Below, in pieces: positions 1 to 8,337 of a stretch of 23,688 nt of DNA (position 1 is the stretch's first letter; each line of letters opens with the position of its first letter). The position numbers and the translations under genes are program-made. The stretch is from IMG/VR virus record IMGVR_UViG_3300043397_000026, positions 1-23,688 of that record; one strand, written 5' to 3'. The DNA comes from a virus. The notes beneath the pieces are model-generated. The model was not told the DNA's origin, searched no databases, and saw nothing but the letters and a program-made list of their open reading frames with translations.

Positions 1-1044
1 CGTATGTGGGGCACAACTCGCAGCAGCTATCAAGAAATGGGCCCTGCACGTATTATTGTGCGTCACAGTGACAATGTAAGTGATGAGAAGCGTGGTGATC
101 GTAGCCGCAAAATTGAATCTGTTTTCATTGAAAACCATGTTGGCGAGCGCCGTTTACTGGACACTAAAAACCTACACGTTGCCCGTGCAATGGCACGCCA
201 CGTTAGCGAAGGTGGAACAGTCGACGATGAGTTGGGCTGTGGTATTATGGAAATGGGCAAAGAAATGGGAGCCATGGCTCACTTTGTTCGTGAAGCCAAG
301 CGCCGCCAATTTGAAGATGCTGAAACAGACGAAATGGCAAAGAGTGCAGTTGAGCGTTACGGCGAACTAAAGAACAAACTAAAGCACTTAGGTGGTCGCA
401 GAGGCTACGGTACATACAAACAAGACTATGTACCATCGCATGACATTGAAGAAGAAGTAGATGTTGATGCACTACGTGAACGCTTTGTTAAGAAGATCTA
501 TGATGATCGTTTCACTGATGCGTTGCCATATGTGTACAAAGCCTACAAGAATCGTCAGGAACGTATCCATACTCCAATGGGCGAAGACTTTGAAAACTGG
601 GCAAACGAAATCTCCGAAGATGCGTTTGAAACACAAGATCAAGAGTACGCTGAGTTAGAAAAGATTATGTCAACTGCATTGCGTGTAGGCCAAGACGGTG
701 TAGATGCAAGACATGCTCTAATTCGTTTGTTTAACGACGACAGTTTAGATCAAGAATTAACAAAGTTTTCGCAAGAGCAAGGACCGGATGCTGATGCTCG
801 TCAACTAGTATTGAGCTGGATGAAACAAAATGGTATGAAGATTGTTGCTAGCCGCATTGAAGCAAAATTGGCTCAGACACAAGCTCCTGCCCAACCCACA
901 CCAGCAACACAAAGCCCGGTACCAAACCAACAGCCGCAACAGCAAGTGGCAGCGCCTGGCACAGACCAACAAGTACAGCCTCCTGTAGCTGAGTCCAAGG
1001 ATCCGTTGGACTTCATGAAACGCCTAGCAGGCTTAGTAAGATAA
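1..1044 (+). CDS. Unidentified phage protein, 5'-truncated by the window edge
   Basis: The reading frame is already open at base 1 (codon CGT before the first ATG at 4), so this is most likely the C-terminal part of a longer protein. About 346 residues are visible. The N-terminal 60 residues look like a compact domain (ARIIVRH, IESVFIENH), followed by a charged helical region (residues about 90-290). A Pro/Gln/Ala-rich linker (about 292-330) leads to a short terminal motif, DPLDFMKRLAGL. The linker plus C-terminal tail resembles a tethering peptide. I do not recognise a function; its position directly before the gp32-type SSB gene is the only context. A strong terminator follows the stop codon. 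Confidence 0.75.
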   Translation, partial: RMWGTTRSSYQEMGPARIIVRHSDNVSDEKRGDRSRKIESVFIENHVGERRLLDTKNLHVARAMARHVSEGGTVDDELGCGIMEMGKEMGAMAHFVREAKRRQFEDAETDEMAKSAVERYGELKNKLKHLGGRRGYGTYKQDYVPSHDIEEEVDVDALRERFVKKIYDDRFTDALPYVYKAYKNRQERIHTPMGEDFENWANEISEDAFETQDQEYAELEKIMSTALRVGQDGVDARHALIRLFNDDSLDQELTKFSQEQGPDADARQLVLSWMKQNGMKIVASRIEAKLAQTQAPAQPTPATQSPVPNQQPQQQVAAPGTDQQVQPPVAESKDPLDFMKRLAGLVR

Positions 1045-1063
1045 CGCCAAAAAGCGTTTCACC

Positions 1064-1094
1064 AAAGGCACAGAAATTTGTGCCTTTTCTTTTG
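1064..1094 (+). terminator. Rho-independent terminator after the first gene
   Basis: A perfect 9-bp stem (AAAGGCACA at 1064-1072 with TGTGCCTTT at 1079-1087) and a 6-nt loop are followed by a T-rich tail TCTTTTG. It lies 20 nt after the stop codon and separates the upstream gene from the SSB gene. Confidence 0.85.
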
Positions 1095-1191
1095 ACTTAG
1101 CTAAATACATTATCATATACTAGCCACTGTGCTGTTATATGATTAGGCACATATAAAGACCATCTTAAATTATTAATAAAGGAAATACATC

Positions 1192-2196
1192 ATGGCAATG
1201 ACATTAGCAGAAATTCGTGCAAAACTACAAGCTCAAGAGAACCGCACCGGCGGTAATCGACCACAAGGCGACAGCGCCGTTTACGCTCACTGGAACATTC
1301 CAGAAAACACTACAGCTCGCGTAAGATTCCTTCCTGATGCAAACACAAAGAATGACTTCTTCTGGGTCGAAAGACTTATGATCAAGTTGCCTTTTGCTGG
1401 CATCAAAGGTCAAGCAGATAGCAAACCAGTTATCGTGCAAGTACCTTGCGTTGAAATGTACGGTGACGCTTGCCCGATCCTTGCAGAAGTTCGCACTTGG
1501 TTTAAGGACCCTAACTTGGAAGAAATGGGTCGCAAGTACTGGAAAAAGAAAAGCTACTTGTTCCAAGGTTTCGTTCGCGACAATCCACTAAACGATGACA
1601 AGAATCCAGAGAACCCAATCCGTCGATTCATCATCAGCCCACAGATTTTCAACTTGGTGCGTAATGCATTGTTGGATCCTGAAATGGATAGTATGCCAAC
1701 TGACTACCAAGCTGGTCTTGACTTCTCTGTCAAGAAAACTAGCAAAGGTGGTTACGCTGATTACAGCACATCTAGCTGGAGCCGTAAAGAATCTGCTCTT
1801 ACAGCAGACGAAGCAGCAGCAATTGAACAGCATGGTCTGTACAACTTGAGCGACTTCTTGCCTAAGAAGCCAGATGAAACTGCGTTGAAGGTTATCAAAG
1901 AGATGTTCGAAGCATCTGTTGATGGTCAACCATACGATGCAGATCGTTGGGCCAACTACTTCAAGCCAGCAGGCTTGCAAGCAGGCACTGGTTCTACTGG
2001 TGACGAAGCAGCAGCTAAACCTGTTGCACAAGCTCGTCCAGCAGTGGCAGCACCAGCAGCGCCAGCAGCAGCAGAACCTGAGCCTTGGGAAGCCGATGCG
2101 CCGGCAGCAGATGAACCTGTTGCTCCAGCAGCAGCAAAGCCAAGCAGCCAACGTGCGGAAGACATCCTAGCGATGATTCGCAACCGTAAGCAGTAA
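1192..2196 (+). CDS. 32: Single-stranded DNA-binding protein, gp32-like
   Basis: This 334-residue protein should coat ssDNA and organise phage replication and recombination, working with UvsX and UvsY encoded just downstream. The family match rests on the short basic N-terminus, the aromatic/basic OB-fold core (FFWVERLMIKLPF, KYWKKKSYLFQGFV), and a Cys pair C86/C94 (VPCVEMYGDACPI) where T4 gp32 has its zinc ligands. FIISPQIFNLV falls in the core. A long Ala/Pro/Glu-rich linker (about 262-315) ends in a C-terminal helix EDILAMIRNRKQ. The C-terminal tail is less uniformly acidic than in T4. The ATG at 1192 has an AAAGGA ribosome site 11 nt upstream. Confidence 0.9.
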   Translation: MAMTLAEIRAKLQAQENRTGGNRPQGDSAVYAHWNIPENTTARVRFLPDANTKNDFFWVERLMIKLPFAGIKGQADSKPVIVQVPCVEMYGDACPILAEVRTWFKDPNLEEMGRKYWKKKSYLFQGFVRDNPLNDDKNPENPIRRFIISPQIFNLVRNALLDPEMDSMPTDYQAGLDFSVKKTSKGGYADYSTSSWSRKESALTADEAAAIEQHGLYNLSDFLPKKPDETALKVIKEMFEASVDGQPYDADRWANYFKPAGLQAGTGSTGDEAAAKPVAQARPAVAAPAAPAAAEPEPWEADAPAADEPVAPAAAKPSSQRAEDILAMIRNRKQ

Positions 2197-2204
2197 TCTG
2201 CATT

Positions 2205-2272
2205 AAGCCAAGTACGAAGATAAAAGCCGGCAGATAGATAAACTGCGTCAGGCCCCGTACTTGGCTTTTCTA
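2205..2272 (+). terminator. Long branched hairpin between SSB and uvsX
   Basis: A perfect 12-bp stem pairs 2205-2216 with 2256-2267. Its 39-nt apical part contains a smaller GCAG/CTGC hairpin, and TTTTCTATTT follows. It could terminate or attenuate transcription between SSB and uvsX, or stabilise the SSB mRNA 3' end. The apical region is larger than in a usual terminator. Confidence 0.6.
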
Positions 2273-2288
2273 TTTCAAGGAACAAAAT

Positions 2289-3377
2289 ATGGCAACAAAA
2301 CCATTCGACGTAAGTAAATTTCGTAAAAGCATTACAAAAAGCATTGATGGGATCAGCATTGGATTTAACGATCCAACAGACTGGATCTCGACAAACAACT
2401 TCGCTCTTAACTACCTTATTAGCGGGGATTTTAACCGTGGTATACCGATGGGAAAGGTTACAGTGTTTGCTGGAGAGTCAGGCGCTGGTAAGTCCTACAT
2501 ATGTTCGGGTAACCTGGTCAAGAATGCACAGGAACAGGGCATTTATCCTATTCTCATTGATACTGAGAACGCACTCGACGAAGCATGGCTCCACGCCCTC
2601 GGCGTAGATACCAGCGACGACAAGCTACTAAAGCTAAACATGGCAATGATCGATGACGTTGCTAAAATGATTAGCGAGTTCGTTAAAGAATACAAAACAC
2701 TACCAGAAGATCAACGTCCAAAGGTCTTGTTTGTACTCGACTCATTGGGCATGCTGTTGACACCAACAGACGTTAACCAGTTTACTGCTGGTGATTTGAA
2801 AGGTGACTTGGGTCGTAAGCCTAAAGCACTTACAGCACTTGTTCGTAACTGTGTAAACATGTTTGGAGATCTAAACATTGGTCTAGTGGCAACTAACCAC
2901 ACATACGCATCGCAAGATATGTTTGACCCTGATGACAAGATCTCCGGTGGTCAAGGCTTTATCTATGCTAGCTCTATTGTTGTGGCTATGCGTAAGTTGA
3001 AGTTGAAGGAAGACGAAGACGGTAACAAGATTTCAGAAGTTAAAGGTATTCGTGCAGCATGTAAGATCATGAAGACACGTTATGCTAAACCTTTTGAAAG
3101 TGTTCAAGTTAAGATTCCATACGAAACAGGTATGAACCCATACTCTGGCCTAACTGATTTGATTGAAGCCAAAGAGCTGTTAAAGAAAGAAGGCAATAGT
3201 CTTGTTTACACAACAACTGAAGGCGAGATTATCAAGAAGTTCCGCAAAGCATGGGAACGTAATGATGACGGTTGTTTAGACACAGTAATGAAAGACATTA
3301 CTGCTAATCCACATATCTTCGATAAAAAGTCATCTGCTGAAGATGCACCTGAAGAAGAATCTGTAGCCGCTGAGTAA
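2289..3377 (+). CDS. uvsX: UvsX-like RecA-family recombinase
   Basis: This 362-residue RecA/Rad51-type strand-exchange ATPase would form filaments on ssDNA coated by the SSB encoded upstream, assisted by UvsY. Walker A is GESGAGKS (62-69), Walker B is VLFVLDS (146-152), and the catalytic-type glutamate lies in DTEN (91-94). An L2-like region with LVATNHTYASQDMF follows. The length is close to T4 UvsX (about 390). The acidic C-terminus (EDAPEEESVAAE) is typical. The start has AAGGA 8 nt upstream. The stop overlaps the next ATG (TAATG), implying translational coupling to the radical SAM gene. Confidence 0.93.
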   Translation: MATKPFDVSKFRKSITKSIDGISIGFNDPTDWISTNNFALNYLISGDFNRGIPMGKVTVFAGESGAGKSYICSGNLVKNAQEQGIYPILIDTENALDEAWLHALGVDTSDDKLLKLNMAMIDDVAKMISEFVKEYKTLPEDQRPKVLFVLDSLGMLLTPTDVNQFTAGDLKGDLGRKPKALTALVRNCVNMFGDLNIGLVATNHTYASQDMFDPDDKISGGQGFIYASSIVVAMRKLKLKEDEDGNKISEVKGIRAACKIMKTRYAKPFESVQVKIPYETGMNPYSGLTDLIEAKELLKKEGNSLVYTTTEGEIIKKFRKAWERNDDGCLDTVMKDITANPHIFDKKSSAEDAPEEESVAAE

Positions 3378-4315
3378 TGCTGTTAAAGGACATCAAGAGC
3401 TTACACGTTGAGTTAAGCTCAAAATGTAATGCTTGGTGTCCTAGCTGTGCTCGGAACAAAAACGGTTACGGTCTCAAAGATAACCTAGTACCACAGAATC
3501 TAGATGTAAACAAGTTAAAGGCAGCAGTTGAAGCGTTGCCAAACTTACGTGACATTCAGTTCTGTGGTCGCTACGGAGATCCTGCAATTCACCCTGCACT
3601 AAACGAAATATTAGAATGGGTAGCACCTAAAGTTCAGTACATCCAGATACACACCAATGGTAGTTTACGTAACACTGAATGGTGGACTGAGATGGGGCAA
3701 AAGTTAGCAAACGTAAATCACAAAGTGTGGTTTGGTATCGACGGGCTAGCAGGCGTGCATGAGATATACCGCCAAGGCACAGACTTTAACAAAATAATTG
3801 CAAACGCCACAGCCTTTATTCAAGCTGGTGGTCATGCAGTTTGGCAGTTCATTCCCTTTAAGCATAACGAACACCAACTTAATGCCTGCATTAAAATGGC
3901 CAAAGAATTGGGGTTTGATGATTTTGAACTAATCGAGGGTGTACGTAACGTTGAAACAGCGTACAATTATCAAACAGGCGAACAATATATGTTAGAGCCC
4001 TGGAGTAAAGACAGTACCTTTAACTTTAGAGTAACGCCTGATCGAAAACTAACAACAAAGAATTGTGCCCACCTAGAGGCGCCAGGACTATATATTACAG
4101 CGAGTGGCAAGTATACGTTGTGCTGTCATTTTGATCCGTTTGATGATAGGTTTGAGCCAATTGGCTTTGACACTATACAAGAAACTGAACAACTAGACAT
4201 CGCAAACGAAATAAATACCCAGCCAAGGCCGTTATGTGTATTTGCATGCGCCGGGCTAAAGATGGAACGAAAAATAGTTCAATTAACAAGGTTAAGGAAA
4301 TCAAATGAGTATTGA
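3377..4315 (+). CDS. Radical SAM enzyme, SPASM/twitch-like C-terminus
   Basis: A 312-residue protein with the radical SAM cluster motif C17-NAW-C21-PS-C24, preceded by a beta strand (LHVELSSKC). FCGRYGDP takes the place of the usual GGEP-type motif. The C-terminal part has further cysteines (CAHLEAPGLYITASGKYTLCCHFD, then CVFACAGL), as in SPASM/twitch enzymes that bind auxiliary clusters and act on peptides or other macromolecules. It sits inside the recombination operon, overlapping uvsX by 1 nt and the next ORF by 11 nt, so it is co-transcribed with uvsX and uvsY. The substrate cannot be told from sequence. Confidence 0.85.
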   Translation: MLLKDIKSLHVELSSKCNAWCPSCARNKNGYGLKDNLVPQNLDVNKLKAAVEALPNLRDIQFCGRYGDPAIHPALNEILEWVAPKVQYIQIHTNGSLRNTEWWTEMGQKLANVNHKVWFGIDGLAGVHEIYRQGTDFNKIIANATAFIQAGGHAVWQFIPFKHNEHQLNACIKMAKELGFDDFELIEGVRNVETAYNYQTGEQYMLEPWSKDSTFNFRVTPDRKLTTKNCAHLEAPGLYITASGKYTLCCHFDPFDDRFEPIGFDTIQETEQLDIANEINTQPRPLCVFACAGLKMERKIVQLTRLRKSNEY

Positions 4316-4535
4316 AGTTGAAGTACTAAGTGAAGTGTACACTACCATGAAACAGTACATCTCACAAAAGGACAGGCAAGAAGTTGCCGACAACTTGATG
4401 AGTGTTATGGTCGACGTTTTAAACGATCTAGACCTTAAAGAATTTGCAAGCACGGATGCTGCATTAAGCAGAGCATTTAAAGAGTACTCGAGTGAGTACG
4501 ACGAAGACGAAGATTACACTGACTACGAAAACTAA
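4305..4535 (+). CDS. Small acidic protein, function unknown
   Basis: A 76-residue, probably helical protein with a very acidic tail (SSEYDEDEDYTDYEN). It begins inside the end of the radical SAM gene with AAGGAAATCAA before the ATG, and ends 2 nt before the uvsY-like gene. T4-like phages often have small proteins here, including late-transcription factors, but I see no motif that identifies it. The acidic tail could mimic DNA or contact the SSB/UvsX machinery; that is speculation. Confidence 0.75.
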   Translation: MSIEVEVLSEVYTTMKQYISQKDRQEVADNLMSVMVDVLNDLDLKEFASTDAALSRAFKEYSSEYDEDEDYTDYEN

Positions 4536-4537
4536 GC

Positions 4538-4996
4538 ATGTGGTATAACAAGATAGTGGCTAACCTGGGCGAGATTCCTGGGTTCATTGATTATTACGAA
4601 CGTGAGCTTCTTACTGCAAAGGGGGAAATAAACATTCGCGGTAATGTAGAACGTGCTGCTAGTAATCTTCCTGGTATTACTGAGCATCGCTTCAATCAAC
4701 TACAAGAGATTGAGGCAGTGCTAAACTACCTCAATATACAACTACGTAAGATTCGACGTAAACACTTTCAAAAGTATCTTGAAGCGTACCAGAGGGCTCT
4801 AACTTCAAGAGATGCTGAAAAGTATGTAGATGGCGAAGATGAAGTAGTTGATTTTGAAACCATTATTAACGAAGTAGCACTACTTAGAAATAAATGGCTA
4901 GGCGTCATGAAAGGCCTGGAAAGCAAAAACTTCATGATGGGCCATGTTGTACGATTAAGAACCGCGGGCATGGAAGATATTGTCATCAGTCAATAA
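4538..4996 (+). CDS. uvsY: UvsY-like recombination mediator
   Basis: A 152-residue helical protein. UvsY loads UvsX onto SSB-coated ssDNA. The call rests on the C-terminal half: an acidic DAEKYVDGEDEVVDFETIINEVALLRNKWLGVMKGLESKNFMMGHVVRLRTAG segment resembles the T4 UvsY C-terminus (YWGILLDFCSGALDAIKSRGFAIKHIQDMRAFEAG) in spacing and character. The first half is a basic helix (NIQLRKIRRKHFQKYLEAY) suited to DNA binding. Location just downstream of uvsX supports it. The stop overlaps the next start (TAATG). Confidence 0.8.
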   Translation: MWYNKIVANLGEIPGFIDYYERELLTAKGEINIRGNVERAASNLPGITEHRFNQLQEIEAVLNYLNIQLRKIRRKHFQKYLEAYQRALTSRDAEKYVDGEDEVVDFETIINEVALLRNKWLGVMKGLESKNFMMGHVVRLRTAGMEDIVISQ

Positions 4997-5244
4997 TGGA
5001 CATTAGAGCACACGCAATAGATTTATTAAACGAATTTTATTTGTGTATGCGGGCCCGCCCAAAACACAATGCAGTAGATTTTAGACTGGAAAAAGACCAG
5101 TGTGAAATAATAGCAGGGAAGCTAAACAATCTAATCGCATGGGGCACAGAAGAAGAGATTGCAGAGACTTGCAAAATACTCGCTCCTAAACTAAACAAAC
5201 TACAAGAAAAACTTATATTCGAAGTATTGAAACATGGCGTTTAA
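4996..5244 (+). CDS. Small helical protein, function unknown
   Basis: An 82-residue protein starting at the ATG that overlaps the uvsY stop codon (TAATG). Upstream in-frame ATGs lie within uvsY and are unlikely starts. It is predicted to be all-helical (IDLLNEFYLCM, CEIIAGKLNNLIAWGTEEEIAETCKILAPKLNKLQEKLIFEVLKHGV). No known family is recognised. It overlaps the methyltransferase gene by 11 nt, so it belongs to the same translationally coupled operon. Confidence 0.75.
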   Translation: MDIRAHAIDLLNEFYLCMRARPKHNAVDFRLEKDQCEIIAGKLNNLIAWGTEEEIAETCKILAPKLNKLQEKLIFEVLKHGV

Positions 5245-5983
5245 GAATCCACATGATAGTCACGCCCATAGTCAAAACGTTTTAAACTTGCTATACGAGT
5301 ATGATAGTTTTCTTGACAGTATAAACGTTGTAGCAGACTTTGGGTGCGGTTCTGGCCTAGATGTAAAATGGTGGGCAACACTGGCATCAAGAGAAGATCC
5401 ACCTGAGCCACGTAACTATCTAGTCTATGGGGTCGACACAAACATAGCACAAGTTGACGCCGATGTTGCTGCACTACCAAACGTGCATCTATTTCAAAAA
5501 GACTTTGAAGACGACATTGTGATTCCACGTAAATGCGATTTGCTGTGGAGTCACGATAGTTTTCAGTATGCTGTAAACCCAATGCAAACCCTCAAGTATT
5601 GGAATCAACAAATGAACCTCAATGGTATGTTGGTACTAAGTATTCCGGTATCTACATTCTATCAGTACAACAAGATACAAGTCAACAGCCACAACGGTGC
5701 ATACCACAATTACGACATTGTGAATCTCATGTACATGTTAGGTGCAAATGGGTTTGACTGCAAGGACGCATACTTCTATAAGCCACAGAATGAGGCATGG
5801 ATATATGCAGCAGTCTACAAAGCAAGTGAACCACTAGACCCTAAAACAACAACTTGGCACACGCTAGCAGAACTAGATGTTATTAGTGATCGTGCAAAAG
5901 AAAGTCTAAACGTACACAATTACGTAAAGCAAACAGATTTAGTTACACTGTGGCTTGACAAAGATTTCCACAGAATTATGTAA
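5234..5983 (+). CDS. Class I SAM-dependent methyltransferase
   Basis: A 249-residue Rossmann-fold methyltransferase. Motif I is VVADFGCGSGLD (33-43). The acidic residue at the end of strand 2 is in YGVDTN, the strand 4 region is CDLLWSHDSFQYAVNP, and NLNGMLVLSIP is the post-IV strand. The arrangement is that of Methyltransf_11/25-type small-molecule or lipid methylases rather than a DNA methylase (no DPPY motif). It overlaps the preceding ORF and ends 36 nt before the lipoprotein start. Substrate unknown. Confidence 0.85.
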   Translation: MAFKNPHDSHAHSQNVLNLLYEYDSFLDSINVVADFGCGSGLDVKWWATLASREDPPEPRNYLVYGVDTNIAQVDADVAALPNVHLFQKDFEDDIVIPRKCDLLWSHDSFQYAVNPMQTLKYWNQQMNLNGMLVLSIPVSTFYQYNKIQVNSHNGAYHNYDIVNLMYMLGANGFDCKDAYFYKPQNEAWIYAAVYKASEPLDPKTTTWHTLAELDVISDRAKESLNVHNYVKQTDLVTLWLDKDFHRIM

Positions 5984-5996
5984 ATTCGAAATGTGT

Positions 5997-6002
5997 TATA
6001 CT
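5997..6002 (+). promoter_or_regulatory. Possible -10 element for the lipoprotein gene
   Basis: TATACT preceded by TGTGT lies 18 nt before the lipoprotein ATG. No good -35 is seen at 17 nt, so this is a weak call. The gene changes character sharply from the upstream operon, which makes a separate promoter plausible. Confidence 0.3.
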
Positions 6003-6019
6003 TGTCCATAAGGACATAT

Positions 6020-7195
6020 ATGCGTAACACTTTAGCACTACTTTTTTGCGTGATTCTAACTGCATGCGGCGGTGGCGGGGGTAGTGCTGGCCCAACTGGC
6101 ACTTCTGCTAACGTTACTGCTATTGCCGGACTTGCAAAAGTGACTGATGTGGGCGCTGCGCCAAATACAGTTTACAACACAGCAGTTGGAGACTTAAACG
6201 GAGACAACCTTGATGACGTTGTTATAAGTGGGTGGAACTTTGATGGAACTCCTGCACGTATTTGGGTGTTTGTGCAAAATGCAAATGGGACATTAACAGA
6301 TCGCAGCGATTTGCTGCCTGTTAATACAGTGCCCGGTAGTCAACATGTGTTCGTTGCCGACTTTGACAATGATGGTCGCAACGACATTTTTGTACCGGGA
6401 TTTAAAGACGGGTGGGCAATGGATTCTGCAAACAGTGTAATGTTTTGGAACAACGGCACGTTTACACGTGATGTATTTGCAGATCGTGTTATGGCGCATG
6501 GTGCCTGCATAGATGACATTGACAATGATGGCGATATGGATATGCTGGTATCCGGTAACCAAGGTGCAAGCATTTTATATGTAAACAACGGTAACAGAAA
6601 TTTTACAGCTGACCTCTGGAAGTTTGGCGGACAATGGTTTGCAACCTGTGCTATTACACATCAGCCCAATGGTGATGTTAACGTAGTTATGGGCAATAAT
6701 CGCAGTGTTGCTGGGTATTCAAGTGTTGTAGCTGTGTACAATAGTGCCTTACGTTTCTTGTACAGCACTGGCATTGGCACGTTGGGAATGGATCTAATTA
6801 ACTCTGCTGCAATTGATATGAATGGGGATGGGCACAAGGATTTTGTTCTTGCGTACAGCAATCTATTTCCTTTGTTGCCATCCCGTGAAGTTTTGCTAAA
6901 CACAGGATTAAATACATATGCTGCTGGTATGCAGCTTGATAGCCTGGGTAGTGATTACTATTCTAGTGTGCTAACCCTAAATGGGAATCCGGCAGTATTT
7001 CTGCCAGCAGACTCGGGTAAGAGTCGTTTATATACAGTAGTAAATGGAATACCGACTGCTTATCATGCACCCGCATTTGGGGCCATGTCAGGGTCACATC
7101 AAGCACAGGCTAGTACAGTTTACCAAAATGCTAACACTGGAAAGGTGTTTATGCTACAATTGATAGATGATGCGTTTTATACGCAAGAGATGTAA
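6020..7195 (+). CDS. Secreted lipoprotein with FG-GAP/VCBS-type repeats
   Basis: The best start is the ATG at 6020 (AAGGA 7 nt upstream), giving 391 residues; an in-frame ATG at 5993 lacks a ribosome site. MRNTLALLFCVILTAC is a classic lipoprotein signal: n-region R2, hydrophobic core, lipobox LTAC with Cys16, then a Gly/Ser linker (GGGGGSAG). The mature part has at least four Asp-rich calcium-loop repeats: DLNGDNLDD, DFDNDGRND, DIDNDGDMD and DMNGDGHKD, as in FG-GAP/VCBS beta-propellers. The product should be lipid-anchored in the host envelope, facing the periplasm or surface. Surface exclusion of competing phages or a changed host surface are reasonable guesses, unproven. Confidence 0.85.
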   Translation: MRNTLALLFCVILTACGGGGGSAGPTGTSANVTAIAGLAKVTDVGAAPNTVYNTAVGDLNGDNLDDVVISGWNFDGTPARIWVFVQNANGTLTDRSDLLPVNTVPGSQHVFVADFDNDGRNDIFVPGFKDGWAMDSANSVMFWNNGTFTRDVFADRVMAHGACIDDIDNDGDMDMLVSGNQGASILYVNNGNRNFTADLWKFGGQWFATCAITHQPNGDVNVVMGNNRSVAGYSSVVAVYNSALRFLYSTGIGTLGMDLINSAAIDMNGDGHKDFVLAYSNLFPLLPSREVLLNTGLNTYAAGMQLDSLGSDYYSSVLTLNGNPAVFLPADSGKSRLYTVVNGIPTAYHAPAFGAMSGSHQAQASTVYQNANTGKVFMLQLIDDAFYTQEM

Positions 7196-7205
7196 ATAAG
7201 TATTC

Positions 7206-7281
7206 GCGCCTATAGCTCAGCGGTAAGAGCAGAGGACTCATAATCCTTTGGCCCTTGGTTCAAATCCAAGTGGGCGCACCA
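7206..7281 (+). tRNA. tRNA-Met or tRNA-Ile2 (CAT)
   Basis: Complete cloverleaf: acceptor GCGCCTA/TGGGCGC, D-arm GCTC/GAGC, anticodon loop CTCATAA, T-arm with TTCAAAT loop, encoded ACCA. CAT could be elongator Met or lysidine-modified Ile; a second CAT tRNA lies at 10656. Confidence 0.95.
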
Positions 7282-7289
7282 AACAATGT

Positions 7290-7364
7290 CTGGCGTTCGT
7301 TCAACGGATAGGACAACATTCTTCTAAAGTGTTTATGGGGGTTCGATTCCCTCACGCCGGACCA
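7290..7364 (+). tRNA. tRNA-Arg (TCT)
   Basis: Acceptor CTGGCGT/ACGCCGG, anticodon stem ACATT/AGTGT with loop CTTCTAA, T-loop TTCGATT, encoded ACCA. The convergent minus-strand gene ends 13 nt inside it. Confidence 0.95.
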
Positions 7365-8182
7365 TTTAATACAGCTTGTTCTCTAATGCTGTGCAGTTTG
7401 TGTTTTAATATCATTTTACGGAATGGTTCATTATCCCACTCAATGGGTTTATTAAAATGCTGCTCTGCAAGAATTCCAATGTATGCTAGTTCGAGTACAT
7501 TAAAATTGCTATCTGGGCTAGAAAGTTTATCAATAAATGATTGATACCGTGTAAAAAATCTAGTATTTCTAGCAACCAATATCTTGTACATTTCCTCAAA
7601 CCTAGTTTCATTAAAATTAGGAATAGAGGACAGTTTAGATGCTAGAATTTCTTTGTTGTAGAAGTCCGAGTATTCAATGTTAAGATATGTGTCGTTGCAA
7701 TATAGTGCTCGTCTACGAACTGTGGCAGCAGCACTAGTTGATGTAATGTGTTCTTTTAGCAAATTGTGGTATATGTACAGCATCGCTTGATTGGTTGTAT
7801 CTGTGCCATATTTTATGCTCGGATACTGATACACTAAATCATCTCTTAATTTTTCAAAAAGAGCCCACCTATTTCCTTTTTCTATTAGGTCTTCTGCAAA
7901 ATGATCTATGCTTATGTTTATATCAAACGTTTTTTCAAAAAACTGATATAGGTACCAAACTAAATTTGATGGCTTTACATAAGTGTTAACTACAATCAGA
8001 TTTGGGGACGGAGTTGGATAGTCGGCTACCGAAGTAAGGGTTTTAACGATCCACTTAACATCGGTTTTTGTGTAGATAAAATTCTTATCTCCGTGAAATC
8101 TAAATTCGCCATTTGGATCCATTGTGGTCATTAGCCAATTTTGATAAAGTCCGGGTAGGCCCAACAAATTTATAGAAGTCAC
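7352..8182 (-). CDS. Sulfotransferase-like phage protein
   Basis: A 276-residue protein on the minus strand with a GTG start. The N-terminal strand and loop INLLGLPGLYQNWL resemble the first strand plus phosphate-binding loop seen in the second such protein of this window (18124-19122, YPPGSSGSYIHW). The rest is helical, aromatic-rich and acidic (ISIDHFAEDLIEKGNRWALFEKLRDDL). Family assignment is tentative: the PAPS-binding loop is degenerate (LPGLYQNW lacks the Gly-Ser-Thr pattern). The last codons run into the 3' end of the opposing tRNA-Arg gene. The gene is flanked by tRNAs, typical of a mobile accessory insertion. Confidence 0.6.
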   Translation of the reverse strand: MTSINLLGLPGLYQNWLMTTMDPNGEFRFHGDKNFIYTKTDVKWIVKTLTSVADYPTPSPNLIVVNTYVKPSNLVWYLYQFFEKTFDINISIDHFAEDLIEKGNRWALFEKLRDDLVYQYPSIKYGTDTTNQAMLYIYHNLLKEHITSTSAAATVRRRALYCNDTYLNIEYSDFYNKEILASKLSSIPNFNETRFEEMYKILVARNTRFFTRYQSFIDKLSSPDSNFNVLELAYIGILAEQHFNKPIEWDNEPFRKMILKHKLHSIREQAVLNGPA

Positions 8183-8212
8183 AGATGGATAAAGTGATAG
8201 TTTGATTCAATA

Positions 8213-8241
8213 TTTATTGATGCTATAATTTATGATGTCAA
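8213..8241 (-). promoter_or_regulatory. Possible promoter for the minus-strand sulfotransferase-like gene
   Basis: On the minus strand a perfect TTGACA (8241-8236) is followed after 17 nt by AATAAA (8218-8213), and an AATAAATA-like late-promoter box overlaps it. The -10 is poor, so confidence is low. Confidence 0.35.
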
Positions 8242-8287
8242 AAACTATGCAAGCAGACAATGCCGTGTAGTACACCCAAATAAGTGG

Positions 8288-8316
8288 TTGACACATAAAT
8301 AAATTACTCTTACAAT
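8288..8316 (+). promoter_or_regulatory. Sigma70-type promoter before tRNA-Leu(TAA)
   Basis: TTGACA (8288-8293), 17-nt spacer, TACAAT (8311-8316). It sits 21 nt before tRNA-Leu(TAA) and can drive this tRNA, the next one and the PP-loop gene. Confidence 0.8.
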
Positions 8317-8337
8317 AGAGATTGTTAAATAAAACAT

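Noticed and set aside
7248-7544. 98-residue open frame
   Set aside because: It reads through two tRNAs and antisense to the sulfotransferase-like gene.
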